A stretch of 64,000 nt of DNA from contig OY741265.1 of the NCBI GenBank assembly GCA_963514095.1, forward strand, positions 28,308,790-28,372,789, in the 5' to 3' direction. The stretch comes from Eutrigla gurnardus (lineage: Eukaryota > Chordata > Actinopteri > Perciformes > Triglidae). The notes beneath the pieces were generated by a model. That model was not told the DNA's origin. It searched no databases and saw only the letters and a program-made list of their open reading frames with translations. Below, in pieces: positions 48,175 to 57,536 of this stretch; the first letter of the stretch is position 1, and each line of letters opens with the position of its first letter. Position numbers and translations under genes: made by a program.

Positions 48175-48792
48175 AGTGATGGTTCGGAGTAAAATGCACC
48201 CTGGGTCATTTCCACCATGACATCCAGCCAAATACTCCCTCAGAAGCATTTTTAGCGATGGTCAGCATTGGTCAAGATAGGGCTAATCAGCCGAATGACT
48301 TAGTACTAGATATTTATCATTTATAAATGCTTGTATTATCAGGTCAACACTTAAATGTGTTGACCTGATAATACAAGCATTTATAAAAATTCTGTGAAAC
48401 TTTTTCATACTCTCGTGTGAAACTCGCGTGACGGCATAGGCTGGGTAAACACGGAAGTGGCGTCTACGCTGCGGTAGCATAGCAGCCGAGGATAGAAGCT
48501 ATCAGGCAAGTGTTCTTTTAAATAAACTCCTGGTGAACTTCCAAACTTTCAAATGCCTCATTTTGTGAGTACGGACCCTATGTGTACTACTGCAGAAGTT
48601 TGGTAACATTCCATGCATTATTAGTGGGGTAATTTACAAGTTATGCAAAATGTACTGTTCGCTCTAGTACTAAACCATTCGGCTGATAGCCCTATCTTGA
48701 CCAATGTTGATCTAAAAATGCTTCTGAGGGGGTATTTGGCTGGATGTCATGGTGAAAATGACATAGGGTGCATTTTACTCCGAACCATCACT
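48175..48792. mobile_element. TTAA-target element with ~135-bp inverted repeats
   Basis: TTAA flanks both ends (48,171-48,174 and 48,793-48,796). The left AGTGATGGTTCGGAGTAAAA runs inverted against the right TTTTACTCCGAACCATCACT, and the repeat continues with few mismatches to TAGTACTAGA on the left and TCTAGTACTA on the right. The TTAA target is typical of piggyBac- and Kolobok-type transposases. No coding capacity. Confidence 0.88.
48320..48387. repeat. perfect 31-bp palindromic hairpin
   Basis: The arms 48,320-48,350 (ending ATTATCAGGTCAACAC) and 48,357-48,387 (starting GTGTTGACCTGATAAT) are exact reverse complements, separated by the 6-nt loop TTAAAT. It sits in the middle of the TTAA element and is not part of the outer inverted repeats. 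Confidence 0.97.
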
Positions 48793-48802
48793 TTAAGTCC
48801 CT

Positions 48803-49472
48803 GGGCCCTAGTTTCGTGGCACAGCGCAGGGCGGCGCAGGGTGGCGGAGCCGGCGCAATGCAAGTTTCGACCCGTGCAGCCTTGCGCACCGTCAAGGGCT
48901 GATTATGCTTCCGCGTAGTGATCACGCAACGGCAACGCAACGGCCACGCAGTTGCTTGGAGACCGTGATGGTTCTGCGTTGGGTTTACGTGTCGAAATGC
49001 AATTCAATGCCACACCGGTAAAGGGCGCTATGTTTTTTGTAAAGACTGACCGACCGCCCGAGACTCTTGACGTATATCGTCGTAGCCTCGTTATAGCGTA
49101 TTTGTTTACTTTCCGGCTTTAAACATCCACATTTTTTCAGAACTTGGTGTTTTATTTCTTTGTGCAAAAGCGAGAAGGTGCAAACAATAAAACGAGGTGA
49201 AAACAATAAAAGTAGCCTTTTAAAAGTTTAAATGGCGGTGTTTATGAGTGGAAACCGGATAGCGGTCTCCAGCGGATGTAGTTAGCGGACCAATCACAGC
49301 CAAAACCGCTGCGTTGGCGTTGCGTTGGCGTTGCGTCGCCTCGACGCGCGTCGAGGATTTTTGGGAGGTACACGTCAGGCCCTTGCGTAGGACGCAAGGG
49401 GGGTCCGCAAGGACGTAAGGGGTCCGCAAGCCCCCTTAAGCTGACTGCGCCTGGTCTACGAAACTAGGGCCC
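48803..49472 (-). mobile_element. GC-rich TIR element, copy 3, reversed and interrupted
   Basis: It begins GGGCCCTAGTTTCGTGGCAC and continues like the reverse complement of the right end of copies 1 and 2 (AGTTTCGACCCG, CAGCCTTGCGCACCGTCA). It ends GACTGCGCCTGGTCTACGAA then ACTAGGGCCC, the inverted left end. The interior is replaced by the element at 48,895-49,438. Copies 2 and 3 therefore face each other around the TTAA element. Confidence 0.8.
48895..49438. mobile_element. element nested in copy 3 (possible Harbinger-type MITE)
   Basis: The sequence after CACCGTCA and before GCTGACTGCGCC has no counterpart in copies 1 and 2. It starts AGGGCTGATTATGCTTCCGC and ends with GGGTCCGCAAG-type repeats and CCCCCTT. 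It contains direct repeats GGCAACGCAACGG/GTTGCGTTGGCG and an 18-bp perfect palindrome CCTCGACGCGCGTCGAGG (49,339-49,356). Class is a guess. Confidence 0.5.
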
Positions 49473-50188
49473 CCTGTGTCTTGTTGTCAGCCAGCTGACA
49501 ATTGAATTGATTAGAAGTTAGCAACAACTCTGGTTGCTCAAGCACACTTAAGGTGGGCTGATCTATAAGGTGGACCAGCACTATAACAGCTCCTCTGAGT
49601 CTCTTAGCGTTTTGTCTTCAGTATTTCTTTTAACTGTGTAACTGGCAGCAGGTTAAACAGTTAATTACTAATATATCCCTACTGCAAATTACTGTATTAT
49701 TAAGTACTCATATCAGTACTCTATATCGGCAAGTACTGATTTTAAGTATTTGTACTTGGTCTGAAAAAATGCTAAGATGCCATCAACTTTATTCCATTTA
49801 AGCATTCAGACTTTCAGTTCTCTCTCTCTCCGTCACAAGCTCTTATTATGATCCCTGAGTTGAGGAACAGAAAACATAACAACACTGTTTCCAATCAATC
49901 AGAGTCAGTGATGAGCGCGGCTCCGAGCCAACGGCCTCATCCTTTATTTAGCTGCTCGATTCCCAAGGAGCTCATTAATATACATGAGCCCGTGATTAGC
50001 ATAGACACCAAGGACAGAGGCTGTACCTCGGCATTATGACGATCAATCAGAAACACTGAGGGGCTCCTCGGAGGGAAGCTGTCTGTCAACTCGGCTTTAG
50101 GCTCAGTTGACGCAAACACACATAAAAAAAAAAGGTACGCTCAGCACATACATAAAATACACACACATGTCTGCAGATAACATGGTTC

Positions 50189-50192
<4 letters not shown>

Positions 50193-50231
<39 letters not shown>
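50193..50231. repeat. (CA)n microsatellite
   Basis: A pure CA array of about 19 units. Confidence 0.95.
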
Positions 50232-50233
<2 letters not shown>

Positions 50234-50935
50234 CACATGCACTTACAAAACACAGATACAAAGTCAACATCATTGTTTACCATTATATTCATGTACTTTA
50301 ATGTTTCTTCATTTTTTCTTTCCCTTTTTCGTTTGTAATGAGTTTGAAAATTGGCCAATTTCATTTGCTCTCTCAAAAAATGTCTGGGGGGAACAATGAG
50401 GTGCAATCTAATATAGTTTTGCTCCACTTTTAACAGGGTTATTAATATACTTTCTCCCAGAGAACATGTAACAAGGTTATTCTGCGTCTGCAGCAGCTCC
50501 CATCATCTCAGTATTCTGCATTTACACTAATTCAGAAACTCTGTTTCAGCCTTCGAGCTTTTCGACCTGAATTATCTTTCGCGAGCTGCAGTTCTGTTTG
50601 AAATGCTTTACTCTGTAACAGGTGACAGTTCATTTAAACATACATTTAGCTCATGTAAAACCAACGTTTTCTTCCTTCTTTGGTCCATGAGGAGCTCTCT
50701 GAATCTACTATTCGTATCGTGAGATGACACCAATAAACCTTTTCTGAGCAAAGTTTCGAAAAATGTAACTAATTCAAAGAGTAGTTTAACAACCATTTGC
50801 GCAATACAAGGTATATTGTCTAAAGTTTTAACATTGGTCTTTTATTATTGCATTATATGCAGATACATCTTCCGCTGATGGACTATGATTGGCCACTTTG
50901 AAAACAGTTAAAGGTCCTAATAATCAAATCTAATG

Positions 50936-51035
50936 TTAGGTTTAGACAACAAATCCAACTTTAGGTTTAGAAAACAAAACCAACATTAGGACTAAACAAA
51001 ACCAACATTAGGTTTATTCAACAAAACCAACGTTG
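50936..51035 (+). repeat. 25-bp minisatellite, degenerate 4-unit array
   Basis: TTAGGTTTAGACAACAAATC, then AAAACAAAACCAACATTAGG and CAACAAAACCAACGTTGGG show the same family outside the phosphatase gene, 4 kb beyond its end. Confidence 0.8.
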
Positions 51036-52236
51036 GGGAAGGTGAATCAAAAACACCCTGTCAAGGAGCTTCTTGAACCCCAACCAGAAGTGACAAGCTG
51101 ATCCACATTGGCTGAGCATCTCAAACTACAGAGAGTATCAGTTTAACTATGTATAATGTAGAATCAGTGTAGATATAACCTTAAATGTAGGGTTATATAA
51201 CAGAACAATGTGTATGCACAGCTTCACAACTAACCTGGATTAAACGATAGTGAATCTTTGTGTTTGTGCATAATCGCAGTAGGATCAGGTTTTGTTGGTA
51301 AATCCAAATTTACAAAGGCATAAAAAAAGTAGAAGTGGGGAAAGAATACTTTTCTGTGTCCTTTATAAATCAACAATAGCATTACTTATATTGTATCAGT
51401 TATCACACCTGTGCAATAATCATGGTGTCTAATCAGCATCTTGACACACGTCAGGTCAGGTGGAGGCATTATCTTGGCAAAGAAGAACACAATTTGAGAG
51501 AAAAAGGCCTTTTGTGTACTTAGAAAACGTCTGAGATCTTTGACTTCAGCTCATGAAACATTGGAGCAAAAAAAAGAGTTGCCTTTTATATTTATGTTCA
51601 GTGTACTCGTTCAAAATGACCATCTGACACCGAGCGTTACTAGTGAAGATATAAAAACCGTGGCCTCAACAGAAACAGTCAACTCATTTACCTTCGTGCA
51701 TGTCTGTAAATCCAACCGTTGTTCCCCTATCGCCGCCAGCGGGGGAGGCAAACGAGATGCTAAGTCATGCATGACTCAGGGTGCAATCCATCAGCTCCAC
51801 TCCCATTCACTTCAGCCGGGTTTCTGCAGAGCTCCCCACAAAATGAAGACATATGGGAAATCTCTGCTACGCCGCTGAACAGAATGGACGAGTTCTCAGG
51901 TTGCCACGGAGCATCTGTTCCGGCACAAAAGCTTTTGTTGTTTTCACCTCAGCATAGCTAGTTTGTATTACGTTTTGGTTACTGAAAGAACTGGGGAGGC
52001 CGAGTGAAAAGATTTGTCTAGTGACAGAAAACAGTTTTGACTTTAATTAGAATCCTCATCAAAAAGCTCCACATCCTGAAAGGAATGGAGACTAAAGAAG
52101 TGATCATCCAACCGCTTATTAATGAGGCAGCAGCAACATTTAACATTGCTGCTGGTGGGCAGGTCGGCCATTTTGAGGTTTCATGTCCGGTAAAAGGATA
52201 GGTTCACCAGTGATTCGGGGGTCCTGGTGAGCCGAA

Positions 52237-52671
52237 TGTCACGACCTGAGACAGACTGAGGGAGTAAAATGCACGACTCCGGTCTTGGTGTTCAACAAAA
52301 AGTATTTATTTCCTTTTCTTTCAAAAAAACAAACAAAAGGCGCTCACAAAGAGGATCAACTATAACGGCCTACACCAGATACTGAACAGGAGTACACCTA
52401 AACTGGGCGAACGCATCCATGACATGAACAAGACGAACTGACAAGGACAAAGGGAGATGAGGACTATTTATACATGAGGGGAGTGAACACAGGCGAAGCC
52501 AATCAGGGGCGGGGCAGACAATTACCAAGGCGGGAAAATAACACAAAGGGAGGAAGTCTGGGTCTGAAACGAGAGGGAAAAGGTGAGTACAAAAATAAAA
52601 CAGGAAGTGCTTGAACACAAAACACTGAACATGAACATGACTAACTTCAACATACTTGATGAGACATAACA
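52237..52671 (-). repeat. 3' LTR of the Gypsy element
   Basis: It reads TGTTATGTCTCATCAAG from 52,671 downward and ends GACA at 52,237 on the - strand. Compared with the 5' LTR it differs at about 52,241, 52,604 and 52,660. Confidence 0.95.
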
Positions 52672-52674
52672 GTA

Positions 52675-52694
52675 CCCCCCCCCCCCCCCCCCCC
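52675..52694 (-). other. poly(G) polypurine tract, 20 G
   Basis: On the - strand a run of 20 G followed by TAC directly precedes the 3' LTR, where the plus-strand primer (polypurine tract) belongs. The G run also extends the translated C-terminus as a Gly run. Confidence 0.75.
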
Positions 52695-52699
52695 TCTAT

Positions 52700-53618
52700 G
52701 GCCAACTCCTGACGGCCTAGGAGCCTCTGGGTGACAGGCCTCAAAGTCAGCAATCAAGTCTTTGTCGACAATGAAACGTGAAGGGATCCAGGAACGCTCT
52801 TCTGGACCGTAACCCTCCCAATCCACCAAGAACTGTTTCCCGCGGCCCCGGTTGCAGACTGCCAGAAGCTTCTTGATCATGTACACCATGTCAACCATCC
52901 GGGGGGGCGGAGGAGGAGCGGAGGCGGGCATCAGAGGGCTTTCCTTGATGGGCTTGATCTTGCCGACATGAAACGTGGGGTGTACCTTTAGTGACCTGGG
53001 TAGACGCAGACGCACAGAAACAGGATTAATGACTTTTGATATGGGAAATGGCCCCACAAACCTGGGAGCCAGCTTCTTGGAGTGCACCTGAAGAGGTAAG
53101 TCTTTGGTTGCCAGCCACACCCTCTGGCCTGGCCTGTAGAGAGGGGCCGGTCGTCTGTGCCGGTCTGCTGCCACTTTCACCCGGGCTGAACTCCGCAGGA
53201 GTACCCGCCGAGCACCAGCCCAAATCCGGCGACAGCGTCTGACCATGGCATGAGCTGAGGGAACCGTAATCTCCTTCTCATTCTCAGGGAACAGTGGAGG
53301 CTGGTAGCCGTTGGCACACTGGAAGGGTGAGAGGCCTGTGGCGGATGAGGGGAGGGTGTTGTGGGCGTATTCCACCCAGGTGAGGTGGTCACTCCAGGTG
53401 GCTTGGTCTTGGGAGACAAGGCACCGAAGGCACGTCTCGAGCTCCTGGTTAAGGCGTTCAGTCTGACCATTGGACTGCGGGTGGTACCCGGAGGACAGGC
53501 TGACGGTGGCGCCGATGAGTTGGCAAAACTCCTTCCAAAAACCGGAAACAAACTGTGGTCCTCTGTCCGAAACAATGTCACTGGGAAAACCATGGATCCT
53601 GAAGACCTGAGTCATCAT
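52700..53618 (-). pseudogene. Gypsy integrase core (second half) and chromodomain
   Basis: The - strand ORF from 53,618 encodes MMTQVFRIHGFPSDIVSDRG with the second catalytic Asp. SNGQTERLNQELE carries the catalytic Glu. A GPY-like region follows (PRFVGPFPISKVINPVSVRL), then the chromodomain (QFLVDWEGYGPEERSWIPS), which in such elements guides insertion to particular chromatin. The first catalytic Asp is on the preceding ORF (53,635-54,078). A frameshift with a short deletion between the two, near 53,630-53,650, breaks the integrase. Confidence 0.9.
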
Positions 53619-53634
53619 GACTTCTGCTGTTTCC

Positions 53635-54078
53635 TTAGCAGAGGGGAATAAAAATTGCCATTTTAGAAAATCGGTCGACCACTGTCAGGATGGTGGTGTT
53701 ACCTTTAGACGGTGGTAATCCGGTCACAAAGTCCATGGAGATGTGGGACCATGGCCGTTTAGGAACCGGCAGCGGGTGAAGCATGCCCATAAGGGCCCGA
53801 GGCGAGGTCTTATTCCGGGCACACACTGGACAGGCCACCACATACACCGACACTTCCTTTTCCATGGCTGGCCACCAGAACCGCTGCTTGATGACATACA
53901 TCGTTCGTTTGACACCTGGATGACACGTGAGCATGCACGTGTGAGCCCAGTGGATTACCTTAGAGCGTAATGACACTGGAACAAACAAACGGTTACTTGG
54001 ACACCCACTAGGTGCTGGGCTCACGACATTCGCCTGCTTCACATCAGATACTATCTGCCATGACACCGCTCCAACCAC
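53635..54078 (-). pseudogene. Gypsy integrase N-terminal zinc finger and first catalytic Asp
   Basis: The - strand translation shows the HHCC zinc finger (WAHTCMLTCHPG, then ACPVCARNK) and HISMDFVTGLPPS, whose Asp is the first of the DDE triad. The ORF then stops after DRFSKMAIFIPLC, where related integrases continue into the linker found in the next ORF in another frame. The reading frame is therefore broken at about 53,640. Confidence 0.9.
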
Positions 54079-54507
54079 ACAGTTCAGTGGAAGGATAGTT
54101 TCGGGTTCTTTGGCAACAGGTTCAGGGTCATAAAGGCGAGACAGAGCATCTGGTTTGGCATTTTGGGAACCTGGTCGAAAAGACAGTGTGAAATTGAACC
54201 TGCTAAAGAACAGGTTCCATCTGGCCTGGCGTGAATTTATTCGTTTAGCTTTTCTGATGTACTCCAGGTTTTTGTGGTCTGTCTAGACTAAAAAAGGTTG
54301 GTCTGCCCCCTCTAACCAGTGCCTCCATTCTTCCAGCGCTTCTTTGACCGCTAACAGTTCCTTGTTACCCACATCATAGTTTCGTTCTGCTGGAGTCAAC
54401 TTACGTGACAGATAAGCGCAGGGATGCATCCTGTTGTCTTTGGCAGACCTCTGGGACAACACCATCCCAATGCCCTCGTTGGAAGCGTCCACCTCCACCG
54501 AGGGCAT
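54079..54507 (-). pseudogene. Gypsy RNase H region with in-frame stop
   Basis: From 54,507 the - strand reads VEVDASNEGIGMVLSQRSAK, the first catalytic Asp block of RNase H, then CAYLSRKLTPAERNYDVGN and KELLAVKEALEEWRHWLEG. The ORF stops at a TAG (54,283-54,285) in PFLV-stop-TDHKNL, a position usually Trp in this family. RNase H sequence continues beyond the stop (QARWNLF) to the integrase. Confidence 0.85.
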
Positions 54508-54583
54508 TGGGACAACACCATCCCAATGCCCTCGTTGGAAGCGTCCACCTCCACCACAAACTGTCGTTGGGGGTCAGGAACGG
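54472..54583 (-). repeat. 56-bp tandem duplication in pol
   Basis: GGGACAACACCATCCCAATG and the following sequence to CCACCTCCACC occur twice with a 56-bp period (first copy from about 54,452, second from about 54,508). Limits are approximate. As 56 is not a multiple of three, the duplication shifts the pol frame between RT and RNase H. Confidence 0.85.
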
Positions 54584-56131
54584 TGAGTACAGGTGCGGTG
54601 GTGAACCTCTCTTTGAGGCTTTCTCGGCCTCCGGGGTCCATCGAAAAGGTACCTTAGAGGAGGTGAGAGCATGCAGGGGGGCAGCAACTGAACTGAAATT
54701 GCAAATGAATTTTCTGTAGAAGTTGGCAAAGCCGAGGAACTGCTGTACCTTCTTGCGGCTGTCCAGAGTTGGCCAATTGGCCACTGCACTGACCTTAGTT
54801 GGGTCCATCTGTATTTTGTTGGCTGTGGCAATGTAGCCCAGAAAGCTGACAGTGGCTGCATGAAACTCACACTTCTCCGCCTTGATGTAAAGTTGATTTT
54901 CCAACAGCCTCTGCAGAACTTGACGAACATGAATTTCATGAGTATCCTCGTTTGGGGAAAAAATCAGAATGTGGTCGAGGTAGACAAACACAAACACATT
55001 CAAAAACTCTCGCAAAGTGTCATTAACAAATGTCTGAAATACTGCTGGGGCATTGCATAGACCGAAAGGCATGACCAGATACTCGTAATGTCCACTAGGG
55101 GTGTTAAAACCAGTCTTCCATTCATCTCCTTCTCTGATTCTGATGAGATGATAAGCATTCCGGAGATCTAGTTTGGTGAATACCTTGGCTGTTTGGAGCA
55201 GTTCAAAGGCAGATGCGATCAGTGGGAGAGGGTAACGATTCTTGACTGTTATGGCATTAAGGGGGCTATAGTCAATACATGGTCTTAGAGAACCATCCTT
55301 CTTACTTACAAAGAAGAAGCCTGCACCAGCGGGAGAGGAGGACGGACAAATTATTCCAGCCTTGAGCGAGGAGGTGATGTATTCGTCCATGGCCATTCTC
55401 TCCGGCCCAGAAATGGAGTAAAGACGCCCCTTGGGGATGGGCGCACCAGGTAGCAAGTCTATGGCGCAGTCGAAAGGTCGATGATGGGGCAGTGACATGG
55501 CTTTTGTCTTGTTAAAAACTTCTTTTAAGTCGTGATAACATTCCGGTACTTTTAATAAGTCCGGGTAGTCTGAGTCGTTGTCGGTGCTTAGTTCAGTCCT
55601 CAGCACCTCTGAAGTGTTATTCCTGGTCCCACAAGTCCCTTGACATGAGTGTTCACAGCCCTCTCCCCACCCCTTAATTTTGCCAGAGCGCCAATCAATG
55701 TGTGGATTATGCTTTTTAAGCCATGGGAAACCCAAAATCAGCGGATGCTGCGCTGAGTTGAATAAGTGAAACTGCATAAACTCTGTGTGGTTGTCTCCTA
55801 TCGTCACCTGTATGGGTTCAGTACAATGAGTGACTCTGAACAATAGACGTCCATCTAAGGCACTTGCATTAACAGGATTCGGCAGAGGAATTGTCTTTAC
55901 CTGGTTCTGTCGGGCTAAATTCCAATCTATGAGTCTCTCGTCTGCCCCGGAGTCGATTAACACCCCCTGAGTTACAGTCTGGTTCTTTATGGAGAGTTTT
56001 ACCTGAGTCAAGGATTGAGGAGGAAAGGCAGAAGCAACCCTGCTCACCAGCGCCCTCCTCCTGGCTGGTGAGCTTGATCTTTTCCCGGGCAGGTGGCGAG
56101 TTGATGGCCCAGCTGTCCACAGTAGAAGCAA
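54510..56131 (-). pseudogene. Gypsy pol: protease and reverse transcriptase
   Basis: Read on the - strand in the -1 frame relative to gag. The retropepsin motif GVLIDSGADERLID lies near residue 55 of the ORF. RT blocks follow: KKDGSLRPCIDYSPLNAITV, FTKLDLRNAYHLIRIREGDE with the first catalytic Asp, and FVFVYLDHILIFSPNEDTHE. In the last, the usual YLDD is YLDH (CAC at 54,985-54,990 region), losing one metal-binding Asp. The thumb and connection (FLGFANFYRKFI) follow. The frame ends at the 56-bp duplication. Substrate would be the element's own RNA in a cytoplasmic particle. Confidence 0.92.
56043..56086 (-). promoter_or_regulatory. -1 programmed ribosomal frameshift signal between gag and pol
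   Basis: On the - strand the heptamer GGGAAAA (56,086-56,080) lies in the gag register CC|G GGA AAA, exactly the X XXY YYZ slippery form. Seven nt downstream a perfect 9-bp stem begins: CTCACCAGC (56,072-56,064) pairing with GCTGGTGAG (56,051-56,043) across a 12-nt loop. The pol frame is -1 relative to gag and the gag stop lies inside the stem. This is how sushi-type elements and PEG10 make Gag-Pol. Confidence 0.85.
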
Positions 56132-57078
56132 CAGCCCTCCAGAAGACGACGCTGTCTCTCCTTTGATGAGATCTTGGTCCTCCCCAGCTGCATCGGCTCC
56201 TCGGATCCTTGTGATGATGCTGGTCTCTCGGAACCCGTCGCCGTGGGGAAGGAAGAGGTCCTTGAAGGTTGGATACCCGGAGGAACTGTAGTCCGTTGTC
56301 GTTCTCTTCCTCTCTCTCTGAGCCTGTTATCCACACAAATTGACATGGCTATGATGGCTTCTAAATCCTGGGGTAACTCCAAGGGAGCCAAATTATCTTT
56401 TATGGGCTCTGAGAGTCCATTCATAAAAGCGTCTATTAGAGCTGGTGTGTTCCACCCGCTATCTGCGGCTACTGTGAGGAACGCAATTGCATAATCGACT
56501 ACTTGGCCATGGCGCTGCTTGATCTGCATAAGAGCCCGAGAGGCTTCTCTAGGAGGTGAGTTGTGATCGAATATTTTGCTCATGGTATCTTGAAACACGG
56601 TGAGTGACTGGCAGATGTGAGAGTCTCTGGACCATTCTGCTGTAGCCCAAGCAGCAGCTCTGCCAGTTAAATGAGACACCATAAATGCAACTTTAGCTCG
56701 GTCCGACACAAAAGCGGCTGGGTTGTGCTTGAAGTGCAGATCACACTGAACTAAGAAAGTTCTATAGTCCCCTGAGTCCCCTGAAAACTTCTCCGGGGAG
56801 GCCAAACGCAGAGACATGGGAGCCGTCTGGCTAATGAGCGGTGCGGCTACAAGGTTCTCCACAGGTGGTGTTGCTGGAGGTGCCATCCCCAGGTGAGTGA
56901 GGACTTGGTGTAGTTGCTCCGCCAGGTGGTTGATTTGGGAGGCTTGAAACCCCTCCTGACGCTCTGTGAGGTCTTTCACCCCATGACCGATTGTGCTCAG
57001 CTGTACCTCATGCTGTGATATCTTGGTGCCCTGTGCAGAGAGGGCGGTTTGGAGTCTCTTCGAGTCAGCTGAGTCCAT
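56044..57078 (-). CDS. Gypsy gag (capsid/nucleocapsid) polyprotein
   Basis: I chose the Met at 57,078 (MDSADSKRLQTALSAQ). An in-frame ATG at 57,102 lies within the last bases of the LTR and is GTG in the other LTR, so it is unlikely to be the family start. The protein has a coiled-coil-like N-terminus (LAEQLHQVLTHLGMAPP), a capsid region (LRLASPEKFSGDSGDYRTFL, AAAWATAEWSRD), and a CCHC zinc knuckle CFYCGQLGHQLATC near the C-terminus. It ends at 56,044 after about 344 residues. It resembles the gag of sushi-type elements from which mammalian PEG10/RTL genes derive. The ORF is intact. Confidence 0.9.
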   Translation of the reverse strand: MDSADSKRLQTALSAQGTKISQHEVQLSTIGHGVKDLTERQEGFQASQINHLAEQLHQVLTHLGMAPPATPPVENLVAAPLISQTAPMSLRLASPEKFSGDSGDYRTFLVQCDLHFKHNPAAFVSDRAKVAFMVSHLTGRAAAWATAEWSRDSHICQSLTVFQDTMSKIFDHNSPPREASRALMQIKQRHGQVVDYAIAFLTVAADSGWNTPALIDAFMNGLSEPIKDNLAPLELPQDLEAIIAMSICVDNRLRERGRERQRTTVPPGIQPSRTSSFPTATGSERPASSQGSEEPMQLGRTKISSKERQRRLLEGCCFYCGQLGHQLATCPGKDQAHQPGGGRW

Positions 57079-57096
57079 ATTTTGGTCAGTTCGTTC

Positions 57097-57531
57097 TGTC
57101 ATGACCTGAGACAGACTGAGGGAGTAAAATGCACGACTCCGGTCTTGGTGTTCAACAAAAAGTATTTATTTCCTTTTCTTTCAAAAAAACAAACAAAAGG
57201 CGCTCACAAAGAGGATCAACTATAACGGCCTACACCAGATACTGAACAGGAGTACACCTAAACTGGGCGAACGCATCCATGACATGAACAAGACGAACTG
57301 ACAAGGACAAAGGGAGATGAGGACTATTTATACATGAGGGGAGTGAACACAGGCGAAGCCAATCAGGGGCGGGGCAGACAATTACCAAGGCGGGAAAATA
57401 ACACAAAGGGAGGAAGTCTGGGTCTGAAACGAGAGGGAAAAGGTGAGTACAAAAATAAAACAGAAAGTGCTTGAACACAAAACACTGAACATGAACATGA
57501 CTAACTTCAACATACTTGACGAGACATAACA
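57097..57531 (-). repeat. 5' LTR of the Gypsy element
   Basis: 435 bp, TG...CA termini, 3 differences from the other LTR. On the - strand it should drive transcription of the element. Only 18 nt (57,079-57,096) separate it from the chosen gag start, and they do not begin with the usual TGG of a tRNA primer-binding site. Confidence 0.95.
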
Positions 57532-57536
57532 CCGAA

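Larger units (their letters stand above)
49473..52236. other. intergenic DNA without recognised genes
   Basis: About 2.8 kb. It holds a (CA)n array (50,193-50,231), a four-unit degenerate scrap of the minisatellite (50,936-51,035), and otherwise AT-rich DNA. The last ~90 bp before the LTR (GTCCTGGTGAGCCGAA) may belong to the older Gypsy copy that resumes at 57,537. Confidence 0.7.
52237..57531 (-). mobile_element. full-length Ty3/Gypsy retrotransposon (chromodomain, sushi-like), 5,295 bp
   Basis: Two 435-bp LTRs bound an internal region read on the - strand: gag with zinc knuckle, protease, RT, RNase H, integrase and a C-terminal chromodomain. This is the gene order of chromodomain Ty3/Gypsy elements, and the gag resembles the sushi-ichi/PEG10 group. 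CCGAA flanks both sides (52,232-52,236 and 57,532-57,536), the 5-bp target duplication. The LTRs differ at 3 positions, so insertion was recent. Pol carries several disabling lesions, so this copy is not autonomous. Confidence 0.95.

Noticed and set aside
54405..54719. Plus-strand ORFs overlapping the Gypsy pol gene
   Set aside because: They are antisense shadows of pol and repeat because of the 56-bp duplication.
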